Shown here: piece after piece, positions 6,344 to 15,200 of the stretch
How positions within the stretch are numbered: position 1 is the stretch's first letter
Layout: every line of letters starts with the position of its first letter
From: a virus
IMG/VR virus record: IMGVR_UViG_3300022839_000117
Span: 1 to 20,127 of that record
Reading direction: 5' to 3' (one strand)
Length of the DNA: 20,127 nucleotides
Made by a program: the position numbers and the translations under genes
The notes under the pieces: generated by a model
The model's input: only the letters and a program-made list of their open reading frames with translations
What the model was told of the DNA's origin: nothing
The model's database searches: none

Positions 6344-6348
6344 TTCTG

Positions 6349-6369
6349 TCGGTTAAATTGTCAGGGTGG
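6349..6369 (-). repeat. Spacer element, copy B (stop-proximal GACAATTTAA-type sequence)
   Basis: On the message strand, CCACCCTGACAATTTAACC follows two bases after the stop of the 6371-6664 gene. A nearly identical sequence, CCACCCCCGACAATTAAAC, follows directly after the stop at 19981. By my alignment 18 of 22 columns agree. Both copies are followed by a hairpin, then a Shine-Dalgarno and an ATG. Confidence 0.45.
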
Positions 6370-6370
6370 C

Positions 6371-6664
6371 TTACTGCCTATCGCCTTGCAGAGATTGCAA
6401 CGCGTTGTTTCGGTCCAGTGTCTTGAGCGCGTCTGTCACTTCAGCCGTCCAGCTTTCCGCGCAGTGATCCACCTGCCCGAACAGCCGAAAGAACCTGTTG
6501 ATCCAAATGCGCCCGCGCGGCCAAGGCTCGCTATGCGCCCGCGCGCTGATGGATTGTCGGGTTGATCCGCCAAAGACGGCAGCGTTCACGAAACGGCTCC
6601 CGACCTGACCGATTGCCACGAATGTGCGCGCAACGATGTAAATCGGACGAGGCATCTGTCTCAT
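6371..6664 (-). CDS. Conserved phage protein of unknown function ('FGGS...SARA...QVDHC' type)
   Basis: The 97-residue product carries SRFVNAAVFGGSTRQSISARAH, quoted in part as VFGGSTRQSISARAH (about 30-44), then a basic aromatic segment (WPRGRIWINRFFRLFGQVDHC, in part INRFFRLFGQVDHC). I recall this pairing of a 'GGS..S.SSR/ARA' loop with a later 'F...DHC' motif from small proteins encoded near tail-fibre and lysis genes in many phages of Gram-negative hosts; their function is not established. The ATG at 6664 overlaps the previous stop as ATGA. It is the last gene before the lysis cassette leader. Confidence 0.7.
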   Translation of the reverse strand: MRQMPRPIYIVARTFVAIGQVGSRFVNAAVFGGSTRQSISARAHSEPWPRGRIWINRFFRLFGQVDHCAESWTAEVTDALKTLDRNNALQSLQGDRQ

Positions 6665-6957
6665 ATTACGAGCGCTATCGCGTAGGTGAAAATGTCATCA
6701 ATCTGCGCGGACGTGAACCCATCTCCCGCAAGCGCGTCGATCAGCGCATTTGTGCGGCGGATCTCGCTGGCGTATTCCCAGACGACCGCAGCCTGTGGGT
6801 CGCTGTCCGCTATGGCCTGCACCGTGTCCAGCAGTCCCAACTGCAAGAGCGTCAGGCGGATCTGCGCGGGGCTGACCACCATGCCTTGCAACGTGGCCGC
6901 CCGCTCTTGTGCGGCGCGATCCTCGGCGGTGACAACTTGTGCCCAGTCTATGGTCAT
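6661..6957 (-). CDS. Conserved phage tail-region protein of unknown function
   Basis: This 98-residue, largely helical protein includes VSPAQIRLTLLQLGLLDTV (about 27-45), VVWEYASEIRRTNALIDAL and FTSAQIDDIFTYA. The same order (SPAQIRLAL...LLD, W-EYA--IRR-N, QIDD-F--A) is familiar from small proteins encoded just after tail fibres in many proteobacterial phages, perhaps fibre assembly or accessory proteins. There are no membrane segments. The start overlaps the preceding stop as ATGA and the end overlaps the next start as ATGA, so it sits in a tightly coupled trio. The function is not established. Confidence 0.7.
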   Translation of the reverse strand: MTIDWAQVVTAEDRAAQERAATLQGMVVSPAQIRLTLLQLGLLDTVQAIADSDPQAAVVWEYASEIRRTNALIDALAGDGFTSAQIDDIFTYAIALVI

Positions 6958-7280
6958 TCTTCTTCCTCCAGAACAGGTTGCGGGTTTTCGTAGGGCGGCA
7001 GATCAACCGGCCCGTCGCCGGTCAGTGTGACTGGCTCTGGGAAGCGGGTTTCACGCGGTGCGTCAGCGCCATGAGGGAGCGTCACAGGCACGGTCAGCAG
7101 CCCGTCCGGGCGCGTCACATCACCTGCGATCCACTCGCAATCTATAGCCGTGGCGGGCAGTGTCGCGCCGCTCGGCAAGCTGGAGAAATCAAGCGTGACG
7201 CCGTTGCCTGTCAGCGTGTCACCCTTGCGTGACAGGGCGAGCGGTGTATCGCCCCGAACGGGAGAGAAAGTCAGTTGCAT
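6954..7280 (-). CDS. Conserved small protein following the tail fibre, unknown function
   Basis: Two starts are possible. The ATG at 7292 overlaps the tail-fibre stop (TGATG), while the ATG at 7280 has GGAGG five bases upstream and opens MQLTFSPVRGDTPLALSRKG, the usual beginning of this type, so 7280 is preferred (108 residues). The protein is beta-rich and contains LTGNGVTLDFSSLPSGATLP, VTLPHGADAPRETRFPEPV and an acidic C-terminus ending EEEE. The combination 'LPHGAxAPxxxxFPxPV' recurs in small proteins next to tail-fibre genes of alphaproteobacterial prophages. It may act in fibre assembly; the function is unknown. Confidence 0.7.
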   Translation of the reverse strand: MQLTFSPVRGDTPLALSRKGDTLTGNGVTLDFSSLPSGATLPATAIDCEWIAGDVTRPDGLLTVPVTLPHGADAPRETRFPEPVTLTGDGPVDLPPYENPQPVLEEEE

Positions 7281-7291
7281 ATTGTCCTCCA

Positions 7292-8305
7292 TCAGAACCA
7301 ACGGCCTGTTGCGACCAGTGAAAATGCTCGGCTTTTAGAACCATCCGAAGCGACCGACAGGGCGGAAAATTGGAAGGAACCCACGTTTCCGGTGTTTGTG
7401 CCAACCGCACCATACGCACTAAAGTTGATGGGAGTGACCATCGACGCTGGCGTAGTAGAAAATGCCACTGGCAACGTCCAGATAATGCCCCCAGATCGAA
7501 AGCCGCCAAGATACGCGGTCGTGATGGCGATGGTTGTGGTCAGGTTGAACCAACAGATCTGCGTGCCATCGGCAAACCGTATGTAATTACCGTTGGCGTT
7601 GTCGCCTTCCTCCAGGATTGCCCCCGTCGGGACGCCCGCTAACTGACTGACCGTGCCGAGAATGTTTCCGGCAGTGTAAACCGGCGCCCAAGCGGTCCAG
7701 GTCGTGCCGCTGTTCAAAGAGTGCCGGGAGAACCGGAGCTGGCTCCCGAGAATCAGCGCATCCTGCCTGATGTTGGTCGTGAATGTTTTCGTGACCACCA
7801 CCGTACCCGAACTTGCAGTCGGGGAGTTTGGGTCAGAAGACTGGTAGGTGTAAGATCCAACTTTGAGCGCAGAGTTAAGGGCCGCGATGGGAAGGGGTTC
7901 TGCGACACCAAGCCCAAGGCCGAACGCTCCAACTTTCAAAAGCCTCCCCGGCGTGGCGTCGTCCAGTGCAGACTGGACGCCCGAACCTGTCGCAGGAACG
8001 TCGATTTGGAACGCGGTGTCGCTAACAAGCAAACGGCGAATGCCCCCCGTCGAGATAGCTAGCTGGTTCGGCGCAGGGGAGTATATCCCGGTATTGCTAT
8101 CCCCGTCGAAGGCAAGGGAAGGCAGGGCAGCGGTTCCCAAGCCCAAGACCTTGGCGAAGTCGGTCTCGAACCAGTCTGCCATGTCCTCGACGTAGGCAAC
8201 CAAAGATGGGAAAGACCCTAGAAACCCCTGCGCCTCAGAAGCAAAATCGGGGTCGCCCAGAACGGGAGGCGGATTGGGAAATGTGAAGAGTGCTGGTCGC
8301 GCCAT
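7292..8305 (-). CDS. Tail fibre protein / receptor-binding protein
   Basis: The N-terminal 60 residues (MARPALFTFPNPPPVLGDPD, then SEAQGFLGSFPSLVAYVEDM) form the conserved attachment-type region common in alphaproteobacterial phage fibres. A middle part carries FDGDSNTGIYSPAPNQL and TPGRLLKVGAFGLG, which mark fibre shaft segments. The C-terminal part contains NILGTVSQLAGVPTGAILEE and GNYIRFADGTQICWF, a motif of phage receptor-binding tip domains. The product has 337 residues. The start overlaps the upstream TAA (TAATG). Located immediately after the tail-tip protein and before three small conserved genes, it is a good candidate for the primary host-recognition fibre. Confidence 0.85.
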   Translation of the reverse strand: MARPALFTFPNPPPVLGDPDFASEAQGFLGSFPSLVAYVEDMADWFETDFAKVLGLGTAALPSLAFDGDSNTGIYSPAPNQLAISTGGIRRLLVSDTAFQIDVPATGSGVQSALDDATPGRLLKVGAFGLGLGVAEPLPIAALNSALKVGSYTYQSSDPNSPTASSGTVVVTKTFTTNIRQDALILGSQLRFSRHSLNSGTTWTAWAPVYTAGNILGTVSQLAGVPTGAILEEGDNANGNYIRFADGTQICWFNLTTTIAITTAYLGGFRSGGIIWTLPVAFSTTPASMVTPINFSAYGAVGTNTGNVGSFQFSALSVASDGSKSRAFSLVATGRWF

Positions 8306-9225
8306 TATGCGGCTCCTGTCAGTGAGAGCGTGGCTTGCGTTTGCCCGCCTGATTGAAGGGAAGGAAAGAAGTCATCGGCCACGCCGTAGACGCTGACGTA
8401 AAAGTCCACCATGTCGGGGCCGGGGTAGAAGAACGCTGGTGCACCCCGCGCTTCCTCCAGTGCCCGTTGGATGCGCCTGTTTGCGCGCGTCGGGAAGGAC
8501 AACTCCCACTCCGCACGGCGCGCAGTGGGGCGTTTCACAATAGTGATATTGCCAAAGTCGTCCACTTCCTTCCGGCTGTAATCTGTAAAACCGCTGCGCG
8601 TACCTTCCAGAATGGTGCCAAGCACCTCGGCCTTGCCCGCGATGATCTCTGCCACCTCAGCAATGCCGCCAGTCGTTGTCAGAGTGATCTCAAGCGTGGA
8701 GCCGGCCACTGCGTTAATGCCGTCGAAAACAACTTCAGGGTCGAACGTGTCAGAGTAGGTAAAGAAGCCGAGCCAATCCGCGATTGCACTCACGTCGAGA
8801 AGTTCTCGGGTCTGGTTGTAGGTTTCTGCACCCAGCGAGTTTGTCACCTGCACACGCGCTGTCACCGCGACCAGACCGACCAGCGCCACCGCGTCCAGCC
8901 GCGATGGCACACCGATCAGAAAGTTGATGCTGTCGGGGTTGGTCGTGGACTGGCCAAGGGATTTGTCGAACACGCGCCAACGGTTTGTGGAGCCGACAAT
9001 CAACCAGTGCGTTGGAATGTTGCCAGTGTTGGGGGCGAAGGGATTATTGCCTACGTTCCCATCGGTGACGCTCTCCAGAACCAGATGGCGCAGAGTTGTA
9101 ATAACCCTGTCGCCTCGGGCATAGGTCGTCGCCTCCGAGTATCCGGCATAGTCGTCTTCGGGCACGTTAGATGAGATGAAATTGCCGTTATTGACCTCGA
9201 AAGGCACCACCATCAAAGCCGTCAT
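8305..9225 (-). CDS. Tail-tip/baseplate protein with carbohydrate-binding-like N-terminal segment
   Basis: The 306-residue protein follows the tape measure gene directly, and its ATG overlaps that stop as ATGA. Residues about 28-80 (YSEATTYARGDRVI, HLVLESVTDGNVGNNP, THWLIVGSTNRWRVFD) resemble the chitin/carbohydrate-binding modules found in phage tail-tip proteins. The rest is beta-rich and includes ARVQVTNSLGAETYNQTREL and VDFYVSVYGVADDFFPS. It probably occupies the distal tail or baseplate position, linking the tail tube end to the fibre. No protease or NlpC/P60 motif is seen. The assignment comes from position and composition. Confidence 0.7.
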   Translation of the reverse strand: MTALMVVPFEVNNGNFISSNVPEDDYAGYSEATTYARGDRVITTLRHLVLESVTDGNVGNNPFAPNTGNIPTHWLIVGSTNRWRVFDKSLGQSTTNPDSINFLIGVPSRLDAVALVGLVAVTARVQVTNSLGAETYNQTRELLDVSAIADWLGFFTYSDTFDPEVVFDGINAVAGSTLEITLTTTGGIAEVAEIIAGKAEVLGTILEGTRSGFTDYSRKEVDDFGNITIVKRPTARRAEWELSFPTRANRRIQRALEEARGAPAFFYPGPDMVDFYVSVYGVADDFFPSLQSGGQTQATLSLTGAA

Positions 9226-12200
9226 GCTTGAGCCTCCGCTTCCCTACGTTCTTCGATCAAGCGCACCCTGCGAAGGTCAGCGTTGCCGTTCTTCACGAGC
9301 TGGGTGTTTTCGTCACGCATGCGCGCGACTTCCTCCGTCAGCTTCACAACTAGTTCCTCCAGCTTTTCGGTATTGCCGCCCATCATCGCGCGGGTCTGTG
9401 TCGCGCTGTAGATCCGCGCCGCGCCGGTGGCTTCAAGTTCCGGCCCGTTCTCGCCAACCATGCGCAACCCGCCCATGTGCATCCCACCGGATGCAAACCC
9501 GGGCACGGAAACTGCGCCAGACCAGTATTCCGACGACAGGTCAAAGTTGCGACCGATGCGCTCAAGCGCGCCAAGAGATCCAATGGCACGCAATGCGGCC
9601 TCCGTCTCCCGGCGAACTATGTCCGAGGTTTTAATCGCCCCAGAGGTTGAGCGCAGTGCGACACCCGACATCTGCGCAAGCTGGGCAAGTTGGCTGGCAG
9701 ACACGTCAAAGATGCCTTGGTATTCTACCCCGAACTCCAGCCACTTGTGATCTTTGAACGTGCCCGCAGACAAAACCGCGCTCGCCTGATCTGCAACGAT
9801 TGCTAACCGCAGGCCGTCCAAAGATGACCGGAGGCCATCCATAGGCGCGACCAAGGATGCCTGCGAAGCAGTCTGCTCAGCCATAAGCGTTGCAAAGCCA
9901 GTTGACGGGTCGAAGGTGTAGGATCCACCGAGATTGATAGTGCCCGACGATGCGCCCGAGATCGCATTGAGAAGCGCCAGCTGGGGCGCCGTCAGGGAGG
10001 ACGTGTTGACCACACCGTCGATTGTACGGGTAATACGGCCCGTGCCTTCGCTAAGTTGAGCCAGCAGGGCGGTGCCCATTGCGCTCAAGGTCGTGCCGCT
10101 GAAAATCGAAGCGATGTCGCGCTGCACCGAAGATTTGCCAAGGGAAAGCTGGCGAAGAAGCATCATGCCCGTTGCGTCGATACCAGCAGGGTTCACCATC
10201 GCTTGGATGGTGCGCAGCGCGGTGGTGCCTTCTGTGTTCAGTATCTCGATTTCGGCAGGGGTCAGATCGCTGGCGTAAACCGCAGCAATCGTCAGGGCGC
10301 GCACGGCCTGCGTGTTGGCGTTTAGCAGGAGGCGCTGCACCGTAGGAGGAATGTCGGCAGCGAGAGCCGCAGTCACGTTCACGGCATAGTCGCCCTGTTG
10401 CTCCAGCAGGATTCTGCGGTGCGTGCCGTTGATGCTAAGAGCCGCAGTGACCTGAACGGCGAATGAGCCGGCGTCTCCGAATACAATCTGGCGCACATCG
10501 CTTGACACAGACGGGGCCATAGCCGCCGACACCGCGACGGCATAGGCCCCCAAGTTGGCAAGAGCCAGCTTCATAGCCTGCGCGTCTGCACTCGATGCAA
10601 GGGTGACGTTGACCACCCGTGCCAGCTCCGACGATCCTGCCAGCGCCACCCGCATGACGTCAGGTGCCAGTGCCGAACCAGCCACCAGATTAATCGTTCG
10701 GCTGATCGCAGACGATGATGCCAGCGCCATTGCCACCAGATCGGGCGCAAGCGTGTTCTGCGCCAAGAACTTGACCGTCTTGATGTGCTCGGAAACGCCG
10801 GTCAGCGCGAGCCACTTCTGATCGGGCGTCAGGTCGGCGCGCACAAGAAAGTCGATCTGGCCTGTGATGCCGTCTTGCGCGTTCGCAATCAGCCTGCGCA
10901 CATCGGCGGGCAGATCTGCGGTCGCGAGCAGGTCCACCGTGACGGACAATCGCTCTTTGAGGAAGGCGTAATTGATCATCTCGGCAGCCTTGATCGCACC
11001 TTCGAGCGCGCCAAGCTGACCGTTCAGTCCGTCGATGTCGGAAGGCGAAAGCGGATCACCGTTATTGATCGCGTCGCGAACCACGCCCAGCAAGTCCACC
11101 TGTTGCCCCAGCAGACCAGCAATCACATCATGCCGCGCGCCCTCGACATCAGATACGCCGGAGACAAGCTGTAAATCGGACAAAACCCGCGATTCAGCCC
11201 GCGCGACCTCAAGCGCACTGGTCGCAGTAGCCTTTGTGTTGTCTAGCAGCGTGCGCGCGGCAGCCGTAAGATCGCCCGCCGCCTCGTTGTCGCCGCCGAT
11301 GGCCGATGCCAGCAGGGTCTGGAACCGCATCTCGGAGAACGCCCGCGCCTGCTGGGCCGAGATGAGCGCCCCGGCAGTGCCGCGCATGTCCGCAATGAAC
11401 GCGCGCAAGGTGGAAGCCGTGCGATACCACAATGCAGCCGCCTGCTCATTTGCCCGCATGGCGTTGCTGGTGTCGCCGATGATCTGGTCAATCTGCGTCG
11501 TAATGCTGCCTGCCATCTCGGCGATCTGTGCCGTGAAATTGGCGACAGACGGCAGCACGGCGTCGAGAGCACCGGAGAGAGAGACCAGAGCCGCATATGT
11601 CTCGCGCCCGCCAACGGTTGTAAGATCGAGCGCATCCACCATCCGGCGAAACTCTGCTCGGCTCTGCGGCATTGCGATATTGAGCGCGCCGAACTGCGCG
11701 CCAATCTGGCGCTGTGCAGTCGCGAACCGTTCTGCGTCGGTGTAAAAGGCGGTGAAGAACGCCGTGGTTGCCGCGTTCATGGCCTCGATACCACCGAATA
11801 GCGCGGCAAAGTCGGACGCCGTGCCCGCACCGATCACGGAAACCTCCTGCAATGTGTGGCCAAGGGTGTCCATGATCAGATTGACCGCTGACAGATCACC
11901 GGCCAGCCGTGACAGCGTAGCGCCTGCCTCCTCACCATCGCGCGCAAACGCCTCGAGGCCGGGGGTCAGTGCAGCGAACGCATCGCCGATGCCTTGCAGC
12001 GCCTCAGAAACAGCCCGCTGTGCATCCTCTTCGCTCATGCCCTTGGTGGACAATTGGACTTCATGGGCGAAGCTGGCGAACGCATCGGACCCCACGCCAA
12101 GCGAACCTGCTGCCGCCAACACATTGCCCTGCATCTGCGCAACGATGGCCTCGAACGGATCTGCAACGCTATCCTCCGCCGCTTGAAACGATGTGCTGAC

Positions 12201-15200
12201 CTTCTTGGACAGACCCCAAAACTTCTTCTTTTCGATGGTGCTGAATGTCTCAACTAGCGTGTCCATACCGTCGATAGTGACGCGCAGTCCTGCGTCCAGC
12301 TCTTTGGTTTTGGACTTGAAGAACGAGAATACCGCCGCCACAGCCAGCAGTGGCGCCGCAATTGCGCCTATTGCGCCCGCGATGGCCGTTCCTGTTCCCG
12401 TTGCGAAAGCTGTACCAACCTGCGCGCCAATCGCACCAAACCCGCCAGACAAGCCACCGCCCAAAAACCCGCCGACCGAGTTCATAAAGCCCCCGGCGAG
12501 GGCGCTGCCGATACCGCCAAGCCCGCCCAGAGCGCCGCCTGCGCCAAGTATTCCGCCGCCGGGAACGCCTGCCGCCGCTGCTGTGCCACCGCCCGAAAAC
12601 GCCGTTGTGAGTGCCAGCTTGATCGGGTTCGCAATCGCCGTGGCGATCATCTGCTTAATCATGTTTTTGAAGCTGTCTAGCAAGCTGCCGAAATCGCGTA
12701 GGCCGCTCGCCACGAAGTCTCCGATAGCATCGCCCATGCTGGCAATCGTCGGGTTGCTGTTGGCAAATTCTTCGTTGATGTCTGCAACAGCTTTTTGATA
12801 CGCGCCATCTGATAGGCCAGCGCCAACGAGGCGGTCCAGCTTTTCGATCTCAGCGTTGTACTTCTTGAGCGGGTCAGCGTCGAACTCTAGCCGCTCGATT
12901 TCGTCGGCCATCTTGTCGATTTCTTTAGACGCGTCTTTGGTTGCTTTAGACAGGCCACCGCCTCCACCGCCTCCACCGCTGCCAAGCGATGCCGTCATTG
13001 CCTTTGTCAGTTGCTCATTAACCTCCTGCGCGGAACTGCTGCGCTCAACTGCTGCGGTGTAGTTGTTAAGTTCAACCGTTGCAGCGGCGCGGATAACTCC
13101 ATCGCCAGAACCAAGGGCCGATGCCAGTTCTGCCTTCTTGGCCGCAACCATGCCCGCAGTTCTTGCCTGAATCAGCGTGTTGCCAGATTCGAGCGCGCGG
13201 TTCTGCGCCTCAAGCCCGATTGCCCCTACATTCAAATTAGCCGTGGCACTGATAACGCCAGCCAACGCAGACGCCGCCGCGCTCAGGTTCTGCGCAAGAC
13301 GTGCCGCCTCACCCGCTGCCCCGCCAATGTTAGACGAAGCCGCCGATGCGTTTGCAGCTACATCTGCCGCGCTACGGGCCGCATTGAGCAAAGACTGGTA
13401 AACGGCGCGGGTAGGTGCATCCATGCCCTCCAGCCCGCCGGACGCATTGTATATCTCTCTTGCAACCTGTGCCGCAGCTTTGGCCTGTTCATTCAGCCCG
13501 TCCGCAGCCGTGATGTCATACAGCGCGAGATATAGCGTGGTGGCGCTCTCTGCGGACATATCGAGGCCAGCAGCAACCTTTACAGCACCATCCACAAGGC
13601 CGGTTAGACCCGCCATAGCGTCCGCAGTCGCAAGGTCGTTCTGGGCCTGCATCAAGTCACGCACAGATATTGCCATGGTCCCGTATTTTGCGATCAGGTC
13701 AGACATGGCGGGGATCGCCGCGAATGTGGACGCAGTGTATTTGCCGCTGGACGCTGTGAGAACTTCGACAGCCTCCGCAGTGCCTGCTGCCGTAGAACCG
13801 AAATTTTCAACCGCATGATCGGCAGCAGAAAGGCGCGTTTCTGCATTGAAAAGCTGAACCTGCAAGCCCTCAAGTTCCGCTATCAAGACGGGCAGATTGT
13901 ACCCGCCAACTCCGAACTTTGCCGCTGTCTCTGCTGCTGCAACGCGCGCCTGCGCTGCATCAACTGCCATAGACAGCGCATCTTGCGCCGCCTTGGCCTG
14001 TGATGTCATGGCCTCAAGGTTGCCGCGAGTGACGTTTGTATAGTAGTTTTCAGTCGCAGTATTCAGGCCGACCTGTGTATCAACCACGCCTTGCAATGCT
14101 GTCTTTAGCGTTTCCGCAGCCTGTTGGTTGTTGCTGAATGCGCGGTAAGTCGCGGTCGCCCCAGCTACTACCGCAACAAACGGGATCAGGTTCATAGCTA
14201 GCGCCATACCCTTCGCCGCGATGGCACCCGCGATGAAAAGACCCTCTGACGTTGCCAGCCATGCGCTCAATGTGACCAGCCCACCGATGACGGCAGGAAT
14301 TTGACGCACAGCCAAAATACCCAACGCGATGGCGAGAGCGTCTGAATTATCCGCCACAAGCGCCATCAGTGACGCCGCGCCCTCCAATGCTGTGGCGAGT
14401 GCGGGCAGGACCATAGACCCCATCCGAGTCAGCGTGTTACCCATTGCCTGTAGAGCGTCGTCCATCCGGTCGCTAGCCGACGCGTCAACAGCCGACATAG
14501 CCTCTTCGGTAGCTCCCAGCTTCGCATTCATCTGTGCTAGGATTTCGGTGAACGACTGACCTGCCGCCCCAGCAAAACCCAGCGCAACGGCTGTGGCCTC
14601 GGTTGATCCGAAAAGCTGCTGCAAAAGCACGTTGCTGCCGCCTGTTGCCTCGTTCACGGCCTGCAAGAAACCTGCAAGGCCCATCGCTTCAAGACCAGCG
14701 GCGTTGAACTCAAGGCTCAGATCATTTGCCAGATCCTTAGCTTGTTCAGTGGGTGCCAAAATTGAGTTGAGGGCTGCTCGCAATCCGGTAGTGGCAACCG
14801 CAGTCGTGAGACCGCCCTTTGTAAGTGCGGAAACCGCCGCCGCCGTCTCATCAAACGAAACGCCAAGCGATTGCGAGTAAGGCAGTACAGCGCCAAGGGC
14901 AGACGCCAATTCGGGAATGGTAGTCACACCCGCCTTCATCGCCACAAAGAGCGCATCGGACGCATCTGCCGCACTCTGACCCTCGGCCTTGTAGACGTTC
15001 ACCGCTGTCGTGAGAATACCTGTCGCAGATGCAACATCCGTAATACCGCCGATTGCCAGTTTGTTTGCGGCGTCCAGCAATTCGGTAGCCTCAGATGCAC
15101 TACCTGCGCCTCCGGAGATTGCCTGATAGAACGCGCGCACCTGCTGTTCGTCCGAGGTTCCGTATGCGTCCGCAAGGCCCCGCGCAGATGCCGCCACCTT

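Noticed and set aside
8353-9174. A 273-codon open frame on the plus strand
   Set aside because: It is antisense to the tail-tip gene, has no ribosome site, and its composition (Arg, His, Cys and Val rich) is typical of a GC-rich shadow frame.
12193-12798. A 201-codon plus-strand frame rich in Pro, Ala and Ser
   Set aside because: It is the complement of the Gly/Ala-rich segment of the tape measure gene; its proline-rich reading is a direct mirror of glycine codons.
12955-12985. Short (CCACCG)-type repeat suggesting a variable simple-sequence tract
   Set aside because: It encodes the polyglycine linker common in tape measure proteins of this group; the tract is short and imperfect, so phase variation is not supported.
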